In this document: positions 1 to 8,543 of the stretch, piece by piece
How positions within the stretch are numbered: the first letter of the stretch is position 1
How the letters are laid out: each line of letters opens with the position of its first letter
From: Anthracocystis setariae
Lineage: Eukaryota > Basidiomycota > Ustilaginomycetes > Ustilaginales > Ustilaginaceae
DNA length: 64,000 nt
Reading direction: 5' to 3'
Assembly: GCA_928724745.1 (NCBI GenBank)
Contig: CAKMXJ010000003.1
Location: 1-64,000 of the forward strand
Notes under the pieces: generated by a model
What the model saw: only the letters and a program-made list of their open reading frames with translations
The model's database searches: none
Told to the model about the DNA's origin: nothing
Made by a program: the position numbers and the translations under genes

Positions 1-24
1 AACCCTAACCCCTAACCCTAACCC
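1..24 (+). repeat. Telomeric repeats (chromosome end)
   Basis: Four consecutive AACCCT-type units (one with an extra C) start at base 1, the C-rich strand of a TTAGGG telomere as used by smut fungi and most filamentous fungi. With the repeats at the very edge and subtelomere-like sequence following, the window begins at a chromosome end. Confidence 0.9.
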
Positions 25-593
25 GGAACCAATCATAACTGAGATGCGAGACTCAGTAGCGGAATGAAGGCACACACGATGAAGAGAAACGCTCAATAAC
101 GAGTGTTGGGGAAACAGATGGAGGACAGGATAGTTACTATAGGAAGCGCATAGGATGTATAGCGAAGATGGGGACACCTTCGCTGTACAAGTTAGGGTCA
201 AGGCACATGTATATAAGACTCGGGACCAGAACCCGAGAGAGTGAATAGATCATCGAATCACTACCTTACTTATCGACTTATAAGATCTGACGACTAGCAT
301 CAACATCCGATACTGGATGTTGATCTTCCTCGTTCAAATCCTTCGAAGCTTCTAACCGCTGCGCCCCGTTCAATATCGATATTGTCCTAAGCATTACTAA
401 GTCACAGACATCAAACTCTGTGATAGTTCGAGCACGGACTTAACGACTCACGACACTCTCCCAAGATCGCAACTTAGGAAATAGGATATCGGATGTCAAA
501 CATCCATTACCGAGTGTTGTAAGTCGTATCTAACATTGGATAAACTAACGCCGCGATAGCTACTTCGCATCGATTGACTTTCAGAATCTAATA

Positions 594-713
594 AGAACAC
601 GTGTTGTGACACGTTCTGAACAAGCAGAAAAAGCAGGAATTTCCGACGTCTCCGGACGTGTTAGAACACGTGTTGTGACACGTTCTGAACAAGCAAAAAA
701 AGCAGGAATTTCG
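594..713 (+). repeat. Two direct copies of a ~50-bp subtelomeric repeat
   Basis: Copies at 594-645 and 663-713 are nearly identical, differing at a few bases. Each carries the 10-bp palindrome AACACGTGTT (a CACGTG core), followed by a purine-rich AAGCA(G/A)AAAAAGCAGG stretch. No coding capacity is seen. Confidence 0.8.
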
Positions 714-725
714 GACGCGTCCGGT

Positions 726-805
726 CTAATTTGTATTGGACCGTCTTAATTTGTATTGGACCGTCTTAATTTGTATTGGACCGTCTTATTTGTATTGGAC
801 CGTCT
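726..805 (+). repeat. 20-bp tandem repeat, four units
   Basis: The unit TAATTTGTATTGGACCGTCT is repeated three times exactly, then once with one base deleted. The flank to about 862 contains related pieces in inverted orientation (CCAATTTGAATACA) and further CGTCTTCCA blocks, so the array sits in a longer diverged repeat. Confidence 0.85.
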
Positions 806-884
806 TCCAATTTGAATACAGACGCGTCTTCCAATTTTCAAACGGACCGTCTTCCAGAGCTGCCTAACTGGGGATAAGCATTAG

Positions 885-898
885 AACCCTAACCCTAA
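885..898 (+). repeat. Interstitial telomeric repeat
   Basis: Two AACCCT units plus a partial third lie about 0.9 kb in from the telomere, in the same orientation as the terminal repeats. They may mark an older chromosome end that was extended or healed. Confidence 0.7.
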
Positions 899-1194
899 CA
901 CGCGGGCTGCAAAACCCACCGTCGGGTTTGTGGCCCGATAGTGAAATGCTCTAGGTGGGAGACGGAATATGGAACTTCTGCGTTCCAACAGCTTTATTGC
1001 CAAAGAGGATTGACAATTGACTTAGTGATTCCAAACACACTTCCAAGGTCACAGCTTGAAGTGAATCAAGGGACGCGGCAAACACGCGCCCTTGCGCGTT
1101 TGCAATCACACTTGAACGTCTACTCACCACGCAACAGTGATTAGACGCACGCAGAATCTAATAATTAACACTCCCTTTTTACTTTTTGCCGCCT
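899..1194. other. Subtelomeric spacer, no gene recognised
   Basis: No ATG-started reading frame with recognisable content is present. The 13-mer CAGAATCTAATAA at 1152-1164 also occurs at 582-594, so this segment is partly repetitive. The 5' limit of the downstream LINE fragment lies somewhere in or near this stretch. Confidence 0.4.
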
Positions 1195-1922
1195 ATGCAC
1201 ACCTCCCCGGTTTCACCGCCTCTGTCGGTGTTGGGCTCTCCAGCTCCATCATCGCCACAGGGAAAGCGTCACTACTCAACAACCTCTTCACTGCCGCTCA
1301 CGCCACCAGACAGTCCCCTGCCCGGACACCCTGAGCAACACCACCCAGGGTTCAACTTCATCCAGGACAACTTTCAAGATATGTGCATGCGACATGCTCC
1401 GCCGGAGTGGCCTTCAGGCTTCTGCAACCTCAACTGGATAACCTACCCAACGACAAAAGCAAAAGGCCGGCCCAACAATGCAACCCGCAAGAAACGCTCC
1501 AGCAAGAACCACCCCTCTTGGGATGCGCGGTAGCCTGCCACAAACCACGTATCATCCCTGGTGTCTGTCTCCTCCTCCCTGGCCGCATGCCTATCCACAC
1601 TCCCGCCCCCTACACAACCTTGGCGCGCCGCCCACCTCACCTGGCTAGCAACCCGATCCCTGATCCCCGTTCCAGTCCCTGTCCCCGTTCTGGTTTCCTT
1701 CTCTGTCTCCCCCGTTCCGTTCCACTGTTCAATGGGGGGCCAACTATGCCGGTTCCTCCCTCCCTATCAACCCAATCCCTGCCCGAAGCAAACATTCCCC
1801 GTCCTCCTCTCTCCTGCATTTCTTTTTCCGCAAAGCATTTTCAGCCTCCCGCATTTGTCTTGATTAGTCATCACTGCATCCAATTCCCGCATGGGCCTAA
1901 CGGCCTAGATCGGTGTATGATT

Positions 1923-1967
<45 letters not shown>
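1195..1967 (+). mobile_element. 5'-truncated LINE, 3' end with ORF3-like frame and A39 tail
   Basis: A Pro/Ser-rich frame from ATG 1195 to 1533 (about 112 residues, basic C-terminus) is followed by ~395 bp of C-rich non-coding sequence and a pure A run at 1929-1967. The last ~40 bp before the tail (1887-1928: CCCGCATGGGCC, later TCGGTGTATGA) closely match the 3' terminus of the intact minus-strand LINE at 40723-40760 (CCCGCATGAGCC, later TCGGCGTATGAATTA). The order ORF3, ~0.4 kb trailer, poly(A) is the same in both. The protein-level match is weak but collinear, so this is probably a related LINE family rather than the same one. The 5' junction and any target-site duplication could not be placed. 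Confidence 0.7.
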
Positions 1968-1969
<2 letters not shown>

Positions 1970-2511
1970 TTCCTTGGGGGACGGCCTCCGAAGCTTTCTA
2001 GCTCATGTTCATGACACTTGCGCTGCCTCCATGAAGCAAGAAGCACATCATCGCCACAGAAGTGCTTCTGGAACCTGTCAAAGTCTGAGAAAGCGCTTCA
2101 AGGTTTGAATACCCTCAACCTACTATGGAGATAGCTCATCTCGTCCGCTACAAAGGCTTTCTTTCAGTATGGCATGGAGCAAGAATGCGGAAATCGCACT
2201 CCGCGGCGGACAGGGTTCGCTTGGCTTGAGCCTATCGTTGGGTGGATTTTGGTTGAGCCGAGATGGCGGGGTCGGGCACAACGGATGTTTGTGCTGTATA
2301 TGCAAAGGGGGTTTAGCCGTTCAATGATCATACCCGAGACCGGCAGCATAGCCGCCTTGCGTCGATTTTACCGCTTCCAACTCGGCCTCTTTGTGCATTG
2401 CAGTGGTTCTGTGCCGGTCCAGCACCGTTGCATGCGGTAAGGGTTCGCCCACAGACCACTCAGACTCGCTCGTAGCTGCGTTGTACAGTACACTACCACA
2501 TAGAGTCACAG
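1968..2511. other. Spacer between LINE fragment and homogentisate dioxygenase
   Basis: No supported gene. The stretch ends in the promoter of the next gene; a TACAGTA half-palindrome lies near 2483. Confidence 0.4.
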
Positions 2512-2518
2512 TATATAA
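2512..2518 (+). promoter_or_regulatory. TATA box of homogentisate dioxygenase gene
   Basis: TATATAA lies 94 bp upstream of the chosen ATG at 2612. The same spacing of roughly 75-160 bp is seen for several other genes in this window, which supports both the box and the start codon. Confidence 0.6.
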
Positions 2519-2611
2519 CCGACCCCACATCATCACCGCCCAAAGCATCTCGAATTGTCACCACCAACTCGCGCTTTCAAGATCTCGGCCCGCCTCTCCT
2601 CTCCTCAAGAT

Positions 2612-4077
2612 ATGACTTCTGAAATCAAGTACCAACGAGGCTTTGGCAACTACTTCACCTCGGAAGCCAAGCCGAACACATTGCCCAAGTTTGGCCACTC
2701 GCCTCAGAAAGTCAATCATGGCCTCTACACCGAACAGATTAGCGGAACTGCCTTCACCGCACCTCGACACAAAAACCAGCGATCCTGGCTGTATCGCATT
2801 CAACCGTCTGTCAATCACAAGCCCTTTCAACCCTACGAGCAGACACGAGTGCTCGGCTCGTTCCACGCACACTCGCCCGACATCCATCCTACGCCGCAGC
2901 AGCTTCGATGGGATCCGCTCGTCGAAGATGTTGAGCAGGAGGTGGATTTTGTCGACGGCCTCGTCACGCTCGCCGGCGCAGGCGATACACAGCTGAAGAA
3001 CGGCATTGCTATCCACACGTATACGGCGACCAAGTCGATGGGCAATCGAAGCTTTTACAACTCGGACGGAGATCTGCTCATCGTTCCGCAACGCATTCCT
3101 CTCCTCATCCAGACCGAGTTTGGCTTCCTCCAAGTGCCTCCGCTTCACATTGCCATCATTCAGCGCGGCATCAAGTTTTCCGTCAACTTCTCGTCGGATT
3201 CCGGCGTGTCCATGTCCTCGCCGGCCTTCGGCTACATCTGCGAAACCTTCAAAGGCCACTTTGAACTTCCTGACCTTGGCCCGATTGGTGCTAGCGGACT
3301 GGCCAATGCGGAAGATTTCGAAACGCCCATCGCCCACTACGATCCTCCTCCCTCGTCTTCCTCGTCTTCGTCGTCGTCCTCCAGCAAGTATACCGTGATC
3401 AACAAGTTTATGGGTCGATTCTTTAGTTACACGCAGTCACACTCGCCATACGATGTGGTCGCCTTCTCGGGCAACTATATCCCCTATCGCTACGATCTCA
3501 CCAAGTTCAACACCATCGGTTCCATCTCGTTTGATCATCCGGATCCGTCCATCTTTACGGTGCTCACTTGTCCGACCGATACGCCGGGTACGGCGGTGTG
3601 CGATTTTGTCATCTTCCCTCCGCGCTACCTGGTTGCAGAGCACACCTTCCGTCCGCCCTACTTCCATCGAAACTGTATGAGCGAGTTTATGGGCAACATC
3701 GTCGGCGTCTACGATGCCAAAGCCACCGGCTTTGTCCCCGGTGGTGCAAGCCTCCACAATATGAACTCGGCCCACGGTCCCGACGCAGAGACCTTCGAAA
3801 AGGCCTCCAATGCAGAGCTTAAGCCACAAAAAATCGGCGAGGGCAGTATGAGCTTCATGTTTGAATCCGCTTACCAGCTCGCTACAACCAAGTATGCCAT
3901 CCAGTAAGTCTCTCCCTCCCTCTCTCTCTCTCTGTGCGTCGACAAGGCGTTGTGATGTGGTCTATGTACTAACTTGACTCGTCTCTTTGATTATGTGCAA
4001 ATGCCAGGGAGAGTGGTAAAGTCCAGCAGGATTACTGGAAGGCTTGGGCCGATCTCAAAGCAAACTTCATCGAGTAG
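2612..4077 (+). CDS. hmgA: Homogentisate 1,2-dioxygenase
   Basis: Cleaves the ring of homogentisate to maleylacetoacetate, the central step of tyrosine, phenylalanine and phenylacetate breakdown; cytosolic Fe(II) enzyme. Two exons, 2612-3903 and 4008-4077, split by a 104-bp GT-AG intron, give 453 residues, a normal family length. The N-terminus (KYQRGFGNYF) is typical. The iron ligands can be placed by family spacing: His352 (FRPPYFHRN), Glu358 (SEFMG) and His388 (HGPDAETF), with the 6- and 30-residue gaps of the human enzyme (H335, E341, H371). The last exon encodes ESGKVQQDYWKAWADLKANFIE. I start at 2612 rather than the in-frame 2555 because the family N-terminus begins there. A poly-serine run (about residues 248-260) interrupts a loop. 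CYP504 and fumarylacetoacetase lie downstream on the same strand. Confidence 0.96.
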
Positions 4078-4298
4078 GTGGGCCAGTGGTCACAAGCTGT
4101 AAAAGTGTGGATGGATGCGTAAATGGGATTTCTCGATTCATCAGACGCAAACTGGGCTGTCGAGGCGGGAGGCGGCAAAGCAAAGTGCAAAGTGCAAATG
4201 CGGAATGAAATCAAGTGACCTCGCAAGAGGTGCGGTGGGGTGGGGTGGGGTGGGATGCGACCTAGACCGAACGGGAAATGCGTTGAGTGCCGGCTTGT

Positions 4299-5278
4299 TC
4301 AAGCCGCCTCGATGTGAGTGTGGTGATGCTTGAGCTCGACAAAGTGTCGGCCTTGATCCATGGCCACGTCGGCGGCTTTGCCCATGGCGCCCATAGCCTT
4401 CTGTGCAACGCCACCCGACTGCGGTGCAGAGGGGTGCGGATGAGTAGGCGCCATCTTTCTCGCGTGCAAAAAGTCCTGCACCGCCTTGGTCTGGTCGCGC
4501 TCGCTCAGTTTCTGGCACAGCGACGGCAGCTGGTCCGTCTCCTCTTCCTCGGCATGGTGAAGGAAGAGCTGACAGGCGGCGACGACACGCTTGCAGTACT
4601 CGTCCAGACCGACCGAAGAAATACCATGCGAGTCAATGCCCGCCATGGCCTGCTTGACTTGCTGATGGTCCTCGCGATCCTTTTCGGCAACGCTCGACAG
4701 GCCGTGCTGCTCCATCATCTTGTAGACGGAAAGTTCCTGTGGCCAGAGAGCATTGAGCATGACTAGTAAACGCGTAAGCTTGGAATCCAACGCGTACCAA
4801 GGTTGACCAGAATACGTGAGAAGCACCTACCTCAGCGTCAGAGTGGACAGCAGCCTCTCGAATGATCGTGTTGGCGACTAGGGGTTGAAAAGGTAAAACG
4901 CGATCGTCAGCAGCAGCATAGTCACGTCAAATAGCAGCGTCAATCAGTAATGCAACTCACTATCGGTGCAGAGTTGCTCGTCCTTGTTCTGATGAGCATG
5001 CTTGAAGCGGTCGAGGAGTTCTCGGATGTTGTCGTGATCGATCTGTGTTTGTATAACAGAGTTTTCGCCGCCGTTAGTCTACAACAAGCCATAGGAGAAC
5101 GATTGGGTGACGTGTAACGACTCACCTTGATCTCGTCGACGAGGCGGTGGCTCGACATGGTGGCAACAGCGACAAAGTAACGAGGAAGAAGAGTTCGATT
5201 ACTGAAGCTTGAAAGATAAGTTGGGCTTTTGAGAGAGCTTGAAAGGTTGCGGACAGCCGAAAGTCGGAGGCTCGCCAT
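4299..5278 (-). CDS. Hemerythrin HHE cation-binding domain protein
   Basis: Four exons on the minus strand (5278-5126, 5042-4961, 4877-4831, 4736-4299), all with GT-AG introns and consistent phase, give 239 residues. The core contains IDHDNIRELLDRFK, REAAVHSDAEELSVYKMMEQHG, EKDREDHQQVK and LFLHHAEEEE, the spaced His/Glu pattern of HHE four-helix bundles that bind a di-iron centre; family roles include oxygen, NO or iron handling. The first 40 residues are rich in Arg, Ser and Leu and lack acidic residues, like a mitochondrial presequence; a second ATG (5158) directly before MSSHRLVDEIK could give a cytosolic form. It converges on homogentisate dioxygenase, an Fe(II) enzyme, with a 221-bp gap. 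A functional link is inference. Confidence 0.85.
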
Positions 5279-6291
5279 TGCTTGGAAAAGAAAAGGAAGG
5301 GAAACTTCCGGCGAGGACGAGCGTACCACGCAGATGAGGTTGTTCTTATACGTTGCTATCGACTCTCCAGTGACCTGTGAGCTCTCGATAATGTCTTTGA
5401 CCGCTGTTTGGCTTTGCACCTGGCTGCTCACTAACCCCTTTGAATGAGCAAAGTCAAGGCGAGCTCCTCAAGCTCTCCTTCCAGAATGCTGAGCTGCATG
5501 CTTTCGTCAGAGACTGGCATCCTGGTGGAAAGGCGTCTTGACGAATCAGAAGGCTCTTCTTTGCAATCCGATTCCGATGACTGGACATGCTGACATTCTA
5601 TGATGCTCAAAGCCTTTTGTTTCATGGCAACGTTGATTCAGCAGTTGCTGCCAAAACTTGGTGGCGGCGTTGACAATATGTGGCTCTCTCTCTCTCCCTC
5701 TCTCTGCTCGAGTTGAGGCGAAACAAAGAAAAGTACCTTTAAATTCATCCCTAAAAAAGGCCAAAAAAAAAAATCACCAAATAAATATTTTATTTTTCGC
5801 TCAAGTGGGGTTTGGCAAAACCAACCCAATTATTGGCTCCTCTTCTTCTGTGTACAGAACCCCCCCAGGATCTCGCCTTGGTACAGGAATGGAGGATCAG
5901 GCAGCTTCTTGGCTAACCTGGTTACCTGTCATCCTTTCCATGACACCACGACAAACGCCTCTGGCAATGGATCGAAAGCAGTTTGGCTGAGATTGGCTCT
6001 CAGCTGACTTGACACTTGAAAGTTCCGTTTAGACAGGAACGGCACCTGGCAAGTCCCTTGGCGCCACTTTGCTTCACATTATCCACACTTGGCACCATTG
6101 GGTCAGTCAATCAGTCAAACGTAGGAGATCGATCTACAACACACCAAACCAGACCAAATCATCTCGAATTGTTCCACACAAATGCACTACGCTGCTGATG
6201 CTGCTGCCATTTCCGCTGCAATGGCAACACGGTAGCCCAGCATTGGTGAACGACGCTTGGCTCCTCAGCGGCACAATTGGCTGAAGCCACC
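5279..6291. other. Divergent spacer between HHE gene and Zn2Cys6 gene
   Basis: No gene supported. Contains a CT-rich microsatellite near 5689-5707, an A-rich block near 5763-5775 and otherwise unremarkable sequence. It must hold both promoters. Confidence 0.5.
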
Positions 6292-7800
6292 ATGCCTTGC
6301 AAGAATTCAGACCATTACAAGCGGGTCCGCGGCTCCAAGGCTTGCACATTCTGCTCTTGGCGCAAGATCAAGTGCGATGGATCTGAACCTTGCTCTGTGT
6401 GCCAGACTTGCAGTTTGGATTGCGTCTATGTCCAGGGTAAGAAGCGCGGCCCACCGTCCAAACAGCAACATCCATTCCTGAGCGACCAGCGGTTGTTGAG
6501 GACAGATTCTCATTCTCGCGCTGCTTCATCTTCATCCAAACCTTCATCATCATCGAATCTCAGTAGCAGCTCTGATACCAAAATCGAGGATCGCAGATGT
6601 GCTCAACAAAAACAAGCGCGCTTTCAGAATGCCAAAGAGTGGATTCTGGTGGATGTCTACAGCCCCAAGGCGAGGCGGGAGCGACGAGACGGAGACAAGC
6701 AAAGATACAGGCAAGCTGTGGTCGAGCTGGATACTGTTATGATTGGGATATCGGGAGAGTTAGTGTTTGGTTTTAGTATTGACATGGGCGGGGGTAGTTC
6801 CCCCCAATATAGCCCCGGATTGGTGATCGGGGCAGACTGCGGCATCTCCCGGGGGTATCCGGGAGGCCACATAATCTCACGCCCTGATTCCACCACGCTC
6901 ATGTTAAGGCGTCGATTGTATTTTAGCTTACTCACTATAGTAGGTGGAAATATCAGACCTTCTCCCGATCTCCCGCTCACCCGCTCCGCTATCTTGGCAA
7001 CGATCCCGGGAGCAACACCCGGTACCACGCCCCTGGCCTCGATACAGACGCACAGCCACGTTCCAAGGTTCCCAGACCCCAGGAGCATAACAGATACCCA
7101 ACTACGTGCATGGCGGCACAATCTGCCAGCACATCTGCAATGGACTTCCAAGAACGACACCGATCTTGATAGTCAACCAAAGCCAAAGCCCGATGGCGAG
7201 CATACAGACACAAGCACGAGAAGAAGCAGGAGATCCGTTGCAACTGGATTGGAGCCTACAATACAAGACAATGTGCCACCACAGATTATGACCATGCAAG
7301 CTTGGTACGCTGCTTGTATGCTCCTGCTTCATCGACCCAGGCTGCCGCTTGATTCAAGCTTGGCGCTTACACACGGTCTGGAGGCCAAGGAACAGCCGCA
7401 CGGCATGGATCGAGTGACGCGACAATCGCAGTCAAATGCATCCACCCAAGGTTCAGAGTCGCATCAAGCAACAAAAGTCCTCAATATTCCAGCCTCCAAG
7501 TTGGTGCAAGCGGCTGCAACCGAAATTTGCCACCTTCTTCCCAAGTATCAGTCTACATTCAGCGTGCAACAAATGCCCTTGTCATGGGTGTACCTTATCT
7601 TCCAAAGCGCCATTATCCATTCGAGTTTCCTCGATTCAATGACTCAGGCTGATGTAGACAGAGGAGCAGTCAACGGTGATGGCGGTGGCCAAGGAAGCAG
7701 GAACAAAAGCGAACAACTGTTTCGGCAATGCATTCGAAACCTGGAGCAACTATTGCTCACATATTGTGGCGCAAGCCATCACGTTGCAATGCTGCATTGA
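6292..7800 (+). CDS. Zn2Cys6 transcription factor, possibly degenerate
   Basis: A fungal zinc binuclear cluster is complete: Cys18, 21, 28, 34, 37 and 44 (CX2CX6CX5CX2CX6C), then a basic KKRGPPSK linker. I start at 6292 because its context GCCACCATG is a perfect Kozak match; an in-frame start at 6277 exists. The C-terminal half has fragments resembling the regulatory domain of this class (LRAWRHNLPAHLQW, then MTMQAWYAACMLLLHRPRLPL). The stretch between, about residues 150-265, has no such character; its DNA (about 6740-7080) is GC-rich with a short hairpin, and most of the middle-homology region is missing. The 502-residue frame also stops abruptly. It may be an active short regulator or a gene damaged by internal replacement. 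Its place between cluster genes suggests a regulator of aromatic catabolism, by position only. Confidence 0.55.
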   Translation: MPCKNSDHYKRVRGSKACTFCSWRKIKCDGSEPCSVCQTCSLDCVYVQGKKRGPPSKQQHPFLSDQRLLRTDSHSRAASSSSKPSSSSNLSSSSDTKIEDRRCAQQKQARFQNAKEWILVDVYSPKARRERRDGDKQRYRQAVVELDTVMIGISGELVFGFSIDMGGGSSPQYSPGLVIGADCGISRGYPGGHIISRPDSTTLMLRRRLYFSLLTIVGGNIRPSPDLPLTRSAILATIPGATPGTTPLASIQTHSHVPRFPDPRSITDTQLRAWRHNLPAHLQWTSKNDTDLDSQPKPKPDGEHTDTSTRRSRRSVATGLEPTIQDNVPPQIMTMQAWYAACMLLLHRPRLPLDSSLALTHGLEAKEQPHGMDRVTRQSQSNASTQGSESHQATKVLNIPASKLVQAAATEICHLLPKYQSTFSVQQMPLSWVYLIFQSAIIHSSFLDSMTQADVDRGAVNGDGGGQGSRNKSEQLFRQCIRNLEQLLLTYCGASHHVAMLH

Positions 7801-8543
7801 GTTGCAGACTTGTGTCGCATCACTTGCCCTTCTACACCTGTGCTTGTGGCTACGGACGTGATGGACCCTTCGATGTTCCTTACAAATGCACACAAGCGAA
7901 AGCGGTTAAACCAATCGACTCGAGCCTTGGTCGGTCTTTGGTTTTCCCGAGTCCTCGGCTAAAGGCCACTTGTTCGGTTTTGTGGGGCTGAACCCAGAGC
8001 ATGGGAGCATAGCATAGCAAAGCCTATCTGCATGTCTACCTGTCCGTGTCCGTGTCCGGGACCGTAGACCGACAGTTGCACCTTTGCGTGGATTGTTGCT
8101 TTCTCGAGACATTGTCATGCTGAACGGCAAAAGCATTCCAACACGAAGCGGCACAGCGCAGCGCATCGCATGAATTACCGTGCCAACTGGGTCAGCAGGT
8201 CCATCCATCCATCCATTTGACTCCGTTCTTCCGTCCGTCAAGATGCTGTAGCAATCCCGATCCTGACACTGAGCGACGGCTGCCAGCTGTGGTTTGTGAC
8301 ATGGTTTAGTGCCCTTCATCAATGCCCCGAGAGTCATGGTTTAGCCGCCTTGTTTGCTTTGTTCCGCTTTGGACATCGGTGTATATATTCCCGCTCTTGC
8401 ATACTGTTTTGGTATTGTCGCCTGCAATCCCTTGTCTTCCATCTAGTTTTACCTCCTCTCTTCAAGCTAGCGATCACCATTTTTCACTCTGCACAGCGAC
8501 GTTTGACATTCTTTCTACGTTCGACAATACGATCTACGACGCG
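7801..8543 (+). promoter_or_regulatory. Upstream region of the CYP504 gene with TATA box
   Basis: No gene supported. A TATA box (TATATA at 8382-8387) lies ~160 bp before the P450 ATG at 8544. Because the long open frame extends upstream of that TATA box, its earlier ATG at 8322 cannot be the start. Confidence 0.6.

Noticed and set aside
594..805. Possible CRISPR-like array
   Set aside because: Repeats are tandem or paired without unique regular spacers, and the genome is eukaryotic.
1383..2108. 241-codon open frame through the A39 tract
   Set aside because: It encodes a poly-Lys run from the poly(A) tail and overlaps the LINE 3' trailer; a chance opening.
2558..3337. 259-codon antisense frame within homogentisate dioxygenase
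   Set aside because: Antisense shadow of a strongly supported gene; GC-rich codon bias opens the opposite strand.
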